Positions 57,273 through 64,000 of a stretch of 64,000 nt of DNA are shown in pieces. A program made the translations under genes and the position numbers. The stretch covers positions 227,104-291,103 of the forward strand of contig JAKSQM010000002.1 of the NCBI GenBank assembly GCA_024404115.1, read 5' to 3'. The first letter of the stretch is position 1. Every line of letters begins with the position of its first letter. The DNA is from Clostridia bacterium. GTDB lineage: Bacteria > Bacillota > Clostridia > Oscillospirales > Acutalibacteraceae. The notes under the pieces are model-generated. The model was not told the origin of the DNA. It worked only from the letters and a program-made list of their open reading frames with translations, and did no database searches.

Positions 57273-57554
57273 ATGAAAAATTACATTTACATAATAATTT
57301 ATTGGGTTGTTATCAGTCTAGTGGCGATTTTTTTCACAATTAAAGACAAAAATGCCGCCAAGAAACACCGCTGGAGAGTGCCTGAGGCGACGCTTATGCT
57401 TATTGGACTTTTTGGCGGAGCGGAAGCAATGTATCTGACAATGAAAAAGATAAGACACAAGACCCAGCATAAGAAATTTATGGTGGGTCTGCCCCTTGAA
57501 ATGGTGCTTCACGCACTGCTGATTGTGGCAATGTTTTGGGTATTGACAAATTAA
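57273..57554 (+). CDS. DUF1294 membrane protein
   Basis: A 93-residue protein with three helices and the DUF1294 signature: RVPEATLMLIGLFGGAEAMYLTMKKIRHKTQHKKFMVGLP. Function unknown across the family. GGAGGGC lies upstream of the ATG. The tRNA promoter at 57543 overlaps its last codons. Confidence 0.9.
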   Translation: MKNYIYIIIYWVVISLVAIFFTIKDKNAAKKHRWRVPEATLMLIGLFGGAEAMYLTMKKIRHKTQHKKFMVGLPLEMVLHALLIVAMFWVLTN

Positions 57555-57571
57555 AAATGCAGTAATATAAT
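57543..57571 (+). promoter_or_regulatory. Consensus tRNA promoter
   Basis: A perfect TTGACA and a perfect TATAAT are separated by 17 nt. The expected transcription start (~57578) falls right before the truncated tRNA-like sequence at 57583. Confidence 0.85.
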
Positions 57572-57582
57572 GTAAGTGCTTT

Positions 57583-57604
57583 GGGGGCGTAGCTCACCTG
57601 GGAG
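57583..57604 (+). pseudogene. Truncated tRNA-Ala 5' half
   Basis: GGGGGCGTAGCTCA followed by CCTGGGAG reads as the acceptor strand and D-arm of an alanine tRNA, sitting where a tRNA should begin after the promoter. No matching anticodon arm, T-arm or 3' acceptor strand follows. The next ~65 bp (57605-57671) are unrelated. I interpret it as a remnant left by recombination at this tRNA locus. Confidence 0.5.
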
Positions 57605-57671
57605 CCTGACAGGCACGGTTACACAACCCCATAAAACACAACCTAATAAAAAAATCTGACAGACTTGACAC

Positions 57672-57748
57672 GGGCTCGTAGCTCAGTTTGGGAGAGCGTA
57701 CGGTTCGCATCCGTAAGGTCGAGGGTTCGATCCCCTTCGGGTCCACCA
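57672..57748 (+). tRNA. tRNA-Ala (anticodon CGC)
   Basis: A full cloverleaf: acceptor GGGCTCG with CGGGTCC, including the alanine identity pair G3-U70. The D-arm is GCTC/GAGC, the anticodon stem TACGG/CCGTA with loop TTCGCAT (anticodon CGC, reading GCG), and the T-arm GAGGG-TTCGATC-CCCTT. The discriminator is A and CCA is encoded. A 10-bp TCTGACAGAC repeat flanks the gene (57655-57664 and 57752-57761). Confidence 0.95.
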
Positions 57749-57762
57749 CCGTCTGACAGACG

Positions 57763-57798
57763 AAAAGCAACCTGCTTCATTTGAGGCAGGTTGCTTTT
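57763..57798. terminator. Palindromic terminator, repeat copy 1
   Basis: A perfect 13-bp stem (AAAAGCAACCTGC/GCAGGTTGCTTTT) forms a terminator active in either direction, serving the tRNA on one side and the PIN-like gene on the other. Its inner 30 bp (57767-57796) are identical to 59957-59986. Confidence 0.85.
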
Positions 57799-57848
57799 CT
57801 GTTTATCAAAAAGAAATATCATAACATGCACAGATGTTTCATCTTTTC

Positions 57849-59459
57849 TCAATCTAAATCTACTTCATAATATCTTGCATTTTCTTTTGCTTTTTCTAAT
57901 TTCTTGTAATAATGCTTCAATTTGATATTACCCAAAATTTTACTTAAAAATCCTATATTACCAAAAAACAAATCAATATTTGAAACTATTGATAAAATCA
58001 AAGAGGCTATCGATAAAAATTTAGAATGTATATCATAATTATTAACAAAGCCTATTACTGTATAATAAATTGAAAAAACAAATACACAAATAAATAATAT
58101 TCGAACAATCCATTTAATTGCATCAAACAATCTATTATTTTTATTTGTAATATCTTCTTGAATTTTTATCATTATACGTTCTTTTCTTTTACGTTTATCT
58201 TCGTCATCTAATTCCATTTTTTTCGTTAGATTAGATATAATTTCATTTTGAACTATAGTTTGAGATTTTTTTTGCTCATCTAAAATTTCAAAAATAGTAT
58301 TTTCTTCTAAGAAATCAGCATCACCATAAGTTCTGTTCATCAGTTCTTTTTTTGCAAATCTATCTAATCTAAGTATTGCGGCCTCTTCAACCGTTATTCC
58401 ACCTTCTTTTTCAAGTTTTTGCACTTTTTCATAAAACTGTTGAATAAGGCTTTCCGTAGGCTCTAAAGCAGAGATTGCATTTTCAATCAGTTGGTGTTTA
58501 GGGAAATCAATATTCGTCTTAAAATGTTTTATCCACATTATTGAAGCAATATCTTTTTCCGAAAAGAATAATTCAATTTCATTTTTGTTATCTGTACAAT
58601 AATAATTTACTGCTCTTACAAGGAAATCATTTGTAGTGATAAAAAAAGCGATACAATTTTCGATTTTCTTTGCTTTTTTACCATGCCTAAGATATTTTAC
58701 AGAAAAAGCTGTACTAATATCAGTTTCCAAATTAGGCTCTAAATAATTGGGCCTTAAATTCTTTATATACTCTTTTAATCCTAAATAATCAATTAACGCA
58801 TCGCCATTCTTTTTAATTTCTTCTTCATTTGATGGATAACTTGGTCTTTCTTCAATTGATATTCCTAACTTGTTGATTTTTTCCTCCAATGTGTTTATTA
58901 CATCATCAACATCGTCAACAGAATATTTGTTTATATCAAAAAACTCTAATGTTTTACAGCTTTTAAATTTACGTGGATTTTTAATATTATTCCTATATGC
59001 AATCAGAATACTTTTAACTTCTTCGTAATTATGAAAAAAACAACACAACTCAGCATTTGAATCTGTAAGCATTTTCAGAATCTCTAAAGAGCAGTTTTTG
59101 GACTCTTCTAATTTAAAGCCGAGAGCATAGATCAAAAATGTTGTATCTAAAAATACTTTTACATTTTTAAAATTAGATTTGTATAAATCATTATTATCTA
59201 TTTGTAAAGAGATTGCGTTTGAAACAAAGAAACCTTTGACCATATTTATTAAATAATCAAATTCTAAAGTTTCATCTTGACTGTTTTCAATAATAAACTG
59301 AGCAATAAAATAATCAATTTCATCATTGTTTCTTTTTAAACTATACAAATCAACTTTTTCAAACAGAACGGTCAGGCCATGGCTTTTAAAGAAAGAAATC
59401 AGTCTTTCATATACAAAAGAATCATTAAAATCGTATTTCTTTTTACAACGCTCTTTCAA
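57849..59459 (-). CDS. PIN-like nuclease-domain protein with C-terminal membrane anchor
   Basis: This 536-codon frame is AT-rich and lysine/asparagine-heavy, unlike the neighbours. A PIN-like core is suggested by NVKVFLDTTFLIYALGF (about 98-115, first Asp), NYEEVKSIL (about 148-156, Glu) and a later AFFITTNDFLVRA strand (about 275-287), the T-x-D position of PIN folds. A charged coiled-coil-like stretch (about 400-455) is followed by two hydrophobic helices (VRILFICVFVFSIYYTVIGFV and FLSIASLILSIV) and a basic tail. The TTG at 59459 has no ribosome site, and the frame is open back to 59520, so it is likely fused by frameshift to the upstream ORF. The nuclease call is by motif pattern only. Confidence 0.6.
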   Translation of the reverse strand: MKERCKKKYDFNDSFVYERLISFFKSHGLTVLFEKVDLYSLKRNNDEIDYFIAQFIIENSQDETLEFDYLINMVKGFFVSNAISLQIDNNDLYKSNFKNVKVFLDTTFLIYALGFKLEESKNCSLEILKMLTDSNAELCCFFHNYEEVKSILIAYRNNIKNPRKFKSCKTLEFFDINKYSVDDVDDVINTLEEKINKLGISIEERPSYPSNEEEIKKNGDALIDYLGLKEYIKNLRPNYLEPNLETDISTAFSVKYLRHGKKAKKIENCIAFFITTNDFLVRAVNYYCTDNKNEIELFFSEKDIASIMWIKHFKTNIDFPKHQLIENAISALEPTESLIQQFYEKVQKLEKEGGITVEEAAILRLDRFAKKELMNRTYGDADFLEENTIFEILDEQKKSQTIVQNEIISNLTKKMELDDEDKRKRKERIMIKIQEDITNKNNRLFDAIKWIVRILFICVFVFSIYYTVIGFVNNYDIHSKFLSIASLILSIVSNIDLFFGNIGFLSKILGNIKLKHYYKKLEKAKENARYYEVDLD

Positions 59460-59506
59460 AAAAACAGAAAGACTCTTTATTACCGTGTTTGATTCTTCTT
59501 TACATT

Positions 59507-59848
59507 TTAATTTTTTCTTTCAAAATCATGCACAAATGAATCCAAATTTTTTTGTAATATATATTTGTTTTTTTCTTTTTTTAAACATGATTTACATAAT
59601 CTATCACAAACTTTTAACGCAACCGCTAATGGAAATTCAGAATATCCGAATTCAGTTTTGAAAAAAGATATTGTTTTTTCTATATCAATTATATCACCAA
59701 GCGTGTTCACTTTATATATAGAATATTTAAAAAACGGCAATAACAATTCTATATTATCTTTCTGTTCTTTTTCCCAGAAAGTGGTAAGCATAGCAACACT
59801 TACTAAAAGATTTTTACTCATATAATTCATCACCAACCTTTTCGACAT
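59507..59848 (-). CDS. 113-codon ORF, probable 5' part of the PIN-like gene
   Basis: It has a near-ideal ribosome site (AAGGAGGTGAT) and ATG. The product is helical and charged: TFWEKEQKDNIELLLPFFKYSIYK, GYSEFPLAVALKVCDRLCKSCLKKE, ending SFVHDFERKN. No family was recognised. Just before the stop the RNA reads AGA AAA AAT; one -1 slip would continue as K-LKCKEESNTVIKSLSVFLKERC into the 536-codon frame, giving a protein of about 665 residues. Either a programmed frameshift, a broken gene, or two separate proteins. Confidence 0.6.
   Translation of the reverse strand: MSKRLVMNYMSKNLLVSVAMLTTFWEKEQKDNIELLLPFFKYSIYKVNTLGDIIDIEKTISFFKTEFGYSEFPLAVALKVCDRLCKSCLKKEKNKYILQKNLDSFVHDFERKN
59510..59516 (-). 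other. Candidate -1 slippery heptamer
   Basis: A AAA AAT in the reading frame of the 113-codon ORF, immediately before its TAA. It has the X-XXY-YYZ pattern and would shift ribosomes into the downstream frame, whose previous stop is at 59520-59522. No stimulatory stem is obvious in the AT-rich bases after it. Confidence 0.4.
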
Positions 59849-59956
59849 TATATCACCTCCTTAATCAAAATACAACAATTTATGTATAATATGTAATCTA
59901 ATATCGATATTATTATTTTTACTTATTCAAAAAATAAATATTCTTTATTTATTTAT

Positions 59957-59986
59957 GCAACCTGCTTCATTTGAGGCAGGTTGCTT
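59957..59986 (-). terminator. Palindromic terminator, repeat copy 2
   Basis: Identical over 30 bp to 57767-57796. It lies 8 bp after the recombinase stop and is a plausible terminator for it, although only TT follows on the minus side within the repeat copy. The two copies bracket the AT-rich PIN-like segment. Confidence 0.7.
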
Positions 59987-59994
59987 AATTTATA

Positions 59995-61602
59995 TCAGCT
60001 TGCTTTTAACGGTTCGCAATCTATGCCGTTCATAAACTGCTGTAAATCAAAGCTGAATTCAATATTTAATTTATAATCACGGAACACTTCAATCCTTTTA
60101 ATCATACTGTTTACAATCATTTTCTTCGCTTCGTGGCTTGCCGTTTCATACAGCTCCGCCCACGAAATCAACTTGTCATATTTGTCAAACAACTCGTCGA
60201 GAAGCTGTTCCTCATTTTTTAATTCAGCTTCAGCGGCATTGCAGACTTCTTTAAGTTTACTGCCTTTTTCTTCGGACTGCGTAATAAGTTCTGATAAAAC
60301 GGAGCTCGAAAAATCGCTTTCACCCTGCAGGCATTTAATAATTTCCGCTTTTAACATATTCAGCTTTTTAAGTTCTTTATTATATTCTGCTTGTGCATCA
60401 GTAAGGTTTTGTTTAATTTCAGAAAGCTCTTTTTCATAGCGAACCGAAACAATGCTGCTTTTGGGAACACCCTGCATTTTCGTAAAGACATCCTTAATTA
60501 TCTGATCAATAACTCCATCCAGTTTTGCCATACTATAAGTTGTTTGCCCCTCGCAGACTGACAGTTTTCTTGATTTTCTGTAACAGGTATAATGGATTGT
60601 TACTTTCCTTGTTACTGTTCCGTCGGCTCTACGATACTTTTTTGTATGAGATGTCAGATGAAGCCTTGAACCACAGTGACCGCAGAACACATTACCCGAA
60701 AGCAGAGACATTCCTTTCATATTTATCGGCGGACGAGATTGTTCTGCTTTTGCTTTGCTTCTCTGCTGACGAATCTGATTTGCTTCTTTAAAAATTTTAT
60801 CAGACACTATCTGAAGTTCAGGCAGATAAGGCGAAACGGTTTCACCGCTTTTTAGATAACCAATATATATTCTGTTCTGAATGATATTCCGGATAGAATT
60901 GTGAGACCATTTTTCAAGCTTTCTCGGTTTTAATCCCTTTTCGGTCAGGTAATTTGCAATAGCTTGAAATCCGAGACCTTCAGAAACATATTTATCGAAA
61001 ATCAATCTCACAACAGCGGCTTCATTCTCATTTATTTTCAAATCATAAAGCTCATGCCTTTTTTTATTGAAGCGTCCGCTTTTAACAAGGTCATATCCAA
61101 AGGCGGGGTTACCGCCTTTGAAATGACCTTCCTCAACCATCTGACCGAGGCTTGTTTTTGTACGGATTGAGGTTTTCTCGCTTTCACCGTCTGCCTGCCA
61201 AAAGCGGATATAGTTTAGGAGCTTATCAATATGGTTATCAAAACGCTGTTCGCCCTCCTGTGTACTCCAAACCTCAATACCGTTTTTTACAAACCATTCA
61301 ACAACAAATGGTGTTTCGTCTGCAATTCTGCCGATACGGTCAAACATAAATACGAGCAGAATATCAAACTGCTTTTTCCTTGCAAGCTCTTTTATGATTT
61401 GAACTTTGTCACGGTTTTCAGCTCTGACCTTGTGTCCTGAAACGCCATCCTCCTGTTCTTCGTGAACAATCTCCCAACCCATCTGCTCGGCAAATTTGTG
61501 GCAGGCTTTACGCTGCATAGGTATATCAGCTTCGTGATTACTGTCGTAATCAACCTGCTTATCTGTAGAAACTCTGTAAAGACAGCATACTCGTTTTGCC
61601 AT
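59995..61602 (-). CDS. Large serine recombinase
   Basis: A 535-residue site-specific recombinase. The resolvase-type catalytic domain (about 1-150) has the nucleophile S12 in CLYRVSTDKQ, plus HEEQEDGVSG and FDILLVFMFDRIGR. The recombinase domain (about 170-270) has GLGFQAIANYLTEKG and WSHNSIRNIIQNRIYIG. A zinc ribbon (FCGHCGSRLHL ... CYRKSRKLSVCEG) and a coiled-coil C-terminus follow. Such enzymes integrate and excise phages, ICEs and mobilizable elements. The ATG overlaps the stop of the 78-residue gene (TGATG), with AAGGAGG upstream. Confidence 0.95.
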   Translation of the reverse strand: MAKRVCCLYRVSTDKQVDYDSNHEADIPMQRKACHKFAEQMGWEIVHEEQEDGVSGHKVRAENRDKVQIIKELARKKQFDILLVFMFDRIGRIADETPFVVEWFVKNGIEVWSTQEGEQRFDNHIDKLLNYIRFWQADGESEKTSIRTKTSLGQMVEEGHFKGGNPAFGYDLVKSGRFNKKRHELYDLKINENEAAVVRLIFDKYVSEGLGFQAIANYLTEKGLKPRKLEKWSHNSIRNIIQNRIYIGYLKSGETVSPYLPELQIVSDKIFKEANQIRQQRSKAKAEQSRPPINMKGMSLLSGNVFCGHCGSRLHLTSHTKKYRRADGTVTRKVTIHYTCYRKSRKLSVCEGQTTYSMAKLDGVIDQIIKDVFTKMQGVPKSSIVSVRYEKELSEIKQNLTDAQAEYNKELKKLNMLKAEIIKCLQGESDFSSSVLSELITQSEEKGSKLKEVCNAAEAELKNEEQLLDELFDKYDKLISWAELYETASHEAKKMIVNSMIKRIEVFRDYKLNIEFSFDLQQFMNGIDCEPLKAS

Positions 61603-61838
61603 CAGACCGCCTCCTTGATGTTTTCCTTTATTTTACTGTCAGCAGGGCGTTCATGTCGAATGTGCGGATTATCAACCAAAATTTCTTTCAGACGAGGAAG
61701 AAGATCGTAATTGTGTTCTTTGCTGAACGTCGCATTTATTTCACACCCGTTTACGACGAATTTAAACTCCCCGCTTGTATCATTAAGGATAAAACGGGAT
61801 TTTTCCCTTAAAATATAAATAACTGAGCGTAAATTCAT
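61602..61838 (-). CDS. Small element-borne protein, function unknown
   Basis: A 78-residue protein (MNLRSVIYILREKSRFILNDTSGEFKFVVNGCEINATF...) with a predicted beta-rich first half and a charged C-terminal helix. It is tightly packed between parB-like and recombinase genes: GAGGTGA at its start overlaps the ParB stop, and its TGA overlaps the recombinase ATG. This placement suggests a directionality or accessory factor for the recombinase, or an unrelated small element protein; the sequence alone does not decide. Confidence 0.75.
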   Translation of the reverse strand: MNLRSVIYILREKSRFILNDTSGEFKFVVNGCEINATFSKEHNYDLLPRLKEILVDNPHIRHERPADSKIKENIKEAV

Positions 61839-61842
61839 TCAA

Positions 61843-62679
61843 TCACCTCGCATCTCTGTTACGCTGACGCTTGAGAAACTTAGCGTAGTGGTCGCAAGCC
61901 TTAATGATAAATTCCTCTGCCTGCTTCGGCGAGGTATCGGGCTTGATAAATTGCGACAGCCTTTCAGCCGAAACCTTATACACAGGTCTTTGATTCGGCT
62001 TGTCAGTAGACATCATTTCCGCAATGCTGTCATCTGATAACATGCCGGAAAGAAAATTCTTATGCATACGATTTGCCTGTGCGTATGACGGAGTGCAGTC
62101 AAGTTCTTCAATCAAGCCGAGAAGAACATACTGTTTTTCTTCGTCAAGGTAGGATAATTCCACACCTACCGAAAAGGCAATTTTGCCCTCATCAATTAAA
62201 TTCAGCAGTTCGAGAATAAGGTTTGTCAGACGGATATATCTGTGAATTTGACGTTCACTGTCATTGGATGCTTCACTGATTTGCGATACGCTCCACTTCT
62301 CGCCAACTTGGCGAGAAGTACCCTGATGCGATAAAGCTTCCATTTTCAGCTTGTACCCAAACGCCTTTTCGCTCGGCAGGATATCTCTTGAACAGATATT
62401 GTTGTCAACGATTGCGATAATCATTTTGTCTTTGTCCATATCATGAACAACGGCAGGCACTGTTTTCAGCCCTGCCGTTTTCGCTGCTTCAAATCTTCTC
62501 TGACCTGAAACAATGATATATCCGCCTTCGTCTTTGTCGGGACATACGATTAAAGGCTCATATATCCCGTCAATTGAAATGCTTTCAATAAGACTATCGA
62601 AGGCATCATCTTTTCGCACCTTAAATGGATTTTCACGGAACAGGTGCAGCTCCGTGATGTTGATTTCTGTAATTTTCAT
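61843..62679 (-). CDS. ParB/RepB/Spo0J-type protein
   Basis: A 278-residue protein. The ParB N-terminal nuclease-like/CTP domain is about 1-100, with LHLFRENPFKVR, PLIVCPDKDEGGYIIVSGQRRFEAAKTAGL and AIVDNNICSRDILPSEKAFGYKLKMEAL. A central helix-turn-helix is about 128-150 (WSVSQISEASNDSERQIHRYIRL). No ParA ATPase is next to it, as is common in Clostridial integrative elements where the protein may act in element maintenance or relaxosome function rather than partition. AGGAGA precedes the ATG. Confidence 0.9.
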   Translation of the reverse strand: MKITEINITELHLFRENPFKVRKDDAFDSLIESISIDGIYEPLIVCPDKDEGGYIIVSGQRRFEAAKTAGLKTVPAVVHDMDKDKMIIAIVDNNICSRDILPSEKAFGYKLKMEALSHQGTSRQVGEKWSVSQISEASNDSERQIHRYIRLTNLILELLNLIDEGKIAFSVGVELSYLDEEKQYVLLGLIEELDCTPSYAQANRMHKNFLSGMLSDDSIAEMMSTDKPNQRPVYKVSAERLSQFIKPDTSPKQAEEFIIKACDHYAKFLKRQRNRDAR

Positions 62680-62708
62680 AATATTAAAATCTCCTAAAAT
62701 AATTATTT

Positions 62709-64000
62709 TTATCTTGCCCCTCTGTCTTTGCGGGGCGCTTTTGGTGGTGTTGGGATATTAACGCGTGTCGGGAAATACCATTCACGCATGTGCTGTTTTT
62801 CTTCATTGGTTTTTGCTTCAAGGTCAGGTCTGTCGGAAATAATCCGCTTTGCAATATTCAGATCGTTTCTTTTTTCTGTGATTATTCCCGTCAGCCTGCT
62901 CCTCTGAGCAATGAGCTTTTCTTTCAGTTCGGGATCGGTACATCGGCGTATTCTGTTGTAAATTTTACCTCGTTCATATTTCAGTTCTTCAAGCTCTGCA
63001 CCGGTTTTTATGATGAATTTTTCAACATCGTCAAAGGTATATAGTTTTTTATTAAGTGCCAAATCCATCTGCTTTGACATAAACTCCATCCTCGGCTGAG
63101 ATAACCTCATCGCCGGTGATTTCGGGTGCAGAGTTTTGTTGTGTTCGTTAAGCAGAACGCCTGCAAATAACATACCGAGAAACAATAAAGCGATAACAGG
63201 ACATCCTGAAAGGACGCATCCCGTTATCGCTTTTACTGTGTATTCCAATGTTCGGTCAAACTCATATTTGCTTTCATAGGTGTACTTTGATTCGTAAAAT
63301 TCAGCATCCTTAAAACGGAATGTCATGAATTCATCACGGAGAAAATTGTTGTGTGAATTGTTTGAATAGAAGCTGTTCCATATCCTGCTTTTATCATTGC
63401 ATTTTATTCGGTATCGGATAGCGGCAGGGGTATATTTTTCTCCTAAATTCACAAGCCGTATGCCGTGTTCATCACTCCGATGGCGTATAGTTGCATATCT
63501 GTTTTGGTCATAAAAGTTATCAAAAATATAACCCTTGTGTATTAACTCTGCGAGAAAGTATTTTTCATCAGGGCAATGTGTAATTGCAGAATCAATGTCT
63601 TCACGAATATAGTCATACTTTGTTTTTATGCCCTTTTGCTGAGCCTTGTAAACATTGTACGGCACCCGTTTGCCTCTCGGATTTTCGATAACAGATAAAC
63701 CGTATTCAAGACATTTTTTATCAGAAATTTCACGGAACTTTTGGTACATTGCTTTGTTTTCATTCATCTTTCTTCCGTCTGTCATTGATACCGAATTGAT
63801 AACAATATGACAGTGAACACAGCGGGCGTTCATGTGGGTTGCGACTACGATTTCGTAATCATCGCCCCACATTTTATCTGCAATTTCCATTGCAATTTTC
63901 TGTGCCTGCTTCGGTTCAACCTCGTCGGGTTTAAAAGAAATATATCCGTGATAAGCAACTATTCCGTCTGTCTTTCCGTACAGTTCTTTGGTGTTCATCA
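62709..64000 (-). CDS. MobA/VirD2-type relaxase, 5' end outside the window
   Basis: At least 429 residues are visible and the reading frame is open to the window edge, so the N-terminal part (with the expected catalytic Tyr) is missing. The metal-binding histidines H55, H62 and H64 of the visible part (ATHMNARCVHCHIVIN) define the relaxase. It nicks the element's oriT and pilots single-stranded DNA. A hydrophobic stretch at about 245-275 (VLSGCPVIALLFLGMLFAGVLL) could be a membrane helix, uncommon in relaxases. A charged helical C-terminus ends in a Pro-rich basic tail. Confidence 0.9.
   Translation of the reverse strand, partial: MNTKELYGKTDGIVAYHGYISFKPDEVEPKQAQKIAMEIADKMWGDDYEIVVATHMNARCVHCHIVINSVSMTDGRKMNENKAMYQKFREISDKKCLEYGLSVIENPRGKRVPYNVYKAQQKGIKTKYDYIREDIDSAITHCPDEKYFLAELIHKGYIFDNFYDQNRYATIRHRSDEHGIRLVNLGEKYTPAAIRYRIKCNDKSRIWNSFYSNNSHNNFLRDEFMTFRFKDAEFYESKYTYESKYEFDRTLEYTVKAITGCVLSGCPVIALLFLGMLFAGVLLNEHNKTLHPKSPAMRLSQPRMEFMSKQMDLALNKKLYTFDDVEKFIIKTGAELEELKYERGKIYNRIRRCTDPELKEKLIAQRSRLTGIITEKRNDLNIAKRIISDRPDLEAKTNEEKQHMREWYFPTRVNIPTPPKAPRKDRGAR

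Larger units (their letters stand above)
57755..64000. mobile_element. Integrated mobilizable element (left end), continues past the window
   Basis: Downstream of tRNA-Ala all genes are on the minus strand and of accessory type: AT-rich PIN-like cargo, large serine recombinase, small coupled protein, ParB-like protein and a MobA/VirD2-type relaxase cut by the window edge. The left boundary is placed just after the tRNA by gene content; no duplicated attachment core can be confirmed here because the right end is outside. Large serine recombinases usually cross short core sequences rather than whole tRNA ends. Confidence 0.65.

Noticed and set aside
57583-57660. A second functional tRNA gene
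   Set aside because: Only the 5' acceptor strand and part of the D-arm are present; no anticodon or T-arm can be folded.
57755-59990. CRISPR-like array from the two hairpin copies
   Set aside because: Only two copies over 2 kb apart, with coding sequence between them and no short spacers.

Overview
The window looks like a contig from a spore-forming, gut-associated Clostridium-class Firmicute, most likely Oscillospirales/Ruminococcaceae. This is an inference from several signs. A Spo0A homologue and strong AAGGAGG-type ribosome sites are present. The hprK/murB/rapZ/whiA and darA/holB/ricT clusters have Firmicute gene order. Three secreted proteins end in dockerin-like modules. The gene content (LacZ, GH2/GH78-type enzymes, ROK kinase, BMP-type ABC importer) fits a fermentative sugar user. 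I cannot name a species.

Layout. 1-929: start of a CDF transporter and an MscS channel (minus). 1219-7206: a 1759-residue secreted PHP/repeat/dockerin protein and a small acidic membrane protein (plus). 16264-7307: a tight eight-gene minus-strand operon of citrate synthase, two membrane proteins, DarA, HolB, RicT, LacZ and a cysteine hydrolase. 16425-18739: FGGY kinase and mannose-6-phosphate isomerase. 24411-18834: Xpt plus a complete BMP-type nucleoside ABC importer, a purine salvage unit. 27892-24482: two secreted proteins, a lipase-like one and a beta-helix/dockerin one. 39503-27895: a core minus-strand string (hprK, ROK kinase, murB, rapZ, whiA, dnaE, then pfkA from its own promoter, then pcrA). 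42189-39707: NnrD, a lipoprotein and MazF. 42338-45948: IreB, a small conserved protein, a ZIP transporter, Spo0A and YebC, with repeat-rich gaps on both sides of spo0A-yebC. 49399-46659: a CrtI-like dehydrogenase and a 2Fe-2S flavoreductase. 49564-53969: a GH78-like protein, a WG-repeat lipoprotein and MtaB. 55571-54099: a BspA-type leucine-rich-repeat/dockerin protein. 55712-57554: small membrane proteins and a GHL10-type lipoprotein. 57543-57748: a consensus promoter, a truncated tRNA-Ala copy and an intact tRNA-Ala(CGC).

From about 57755 to the right edge lies a mobile element. It carries a large serine recombinase, a small translationally coupled protein, a ParB-like protein and a relaxase that runs off the window. 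At its tRNA-side end sits an AT-rich cargo segment flanked by two identical copies of a 30-bp hairpin. The cargo holds a 113-codon ORF and a 536-codon ORF for a PIN-like, membrane-anchored protein. The two ORFs are in adjacent frames and can be joined by one -1 slip at an A-AAA-AAT heptamer. This cargo is the best candidate here for an undescribed (possibly defensive) system.

Non-coding highlights: a 24-bp inverted-repeat element is present twice, with a compensatory base-pair change between copies; several other short modules recur around spo0A/yebC; and a perfect 0A box lies upstream of the spo0A promoter. No rRNA, CRISPR array or riboswitch was recognised.
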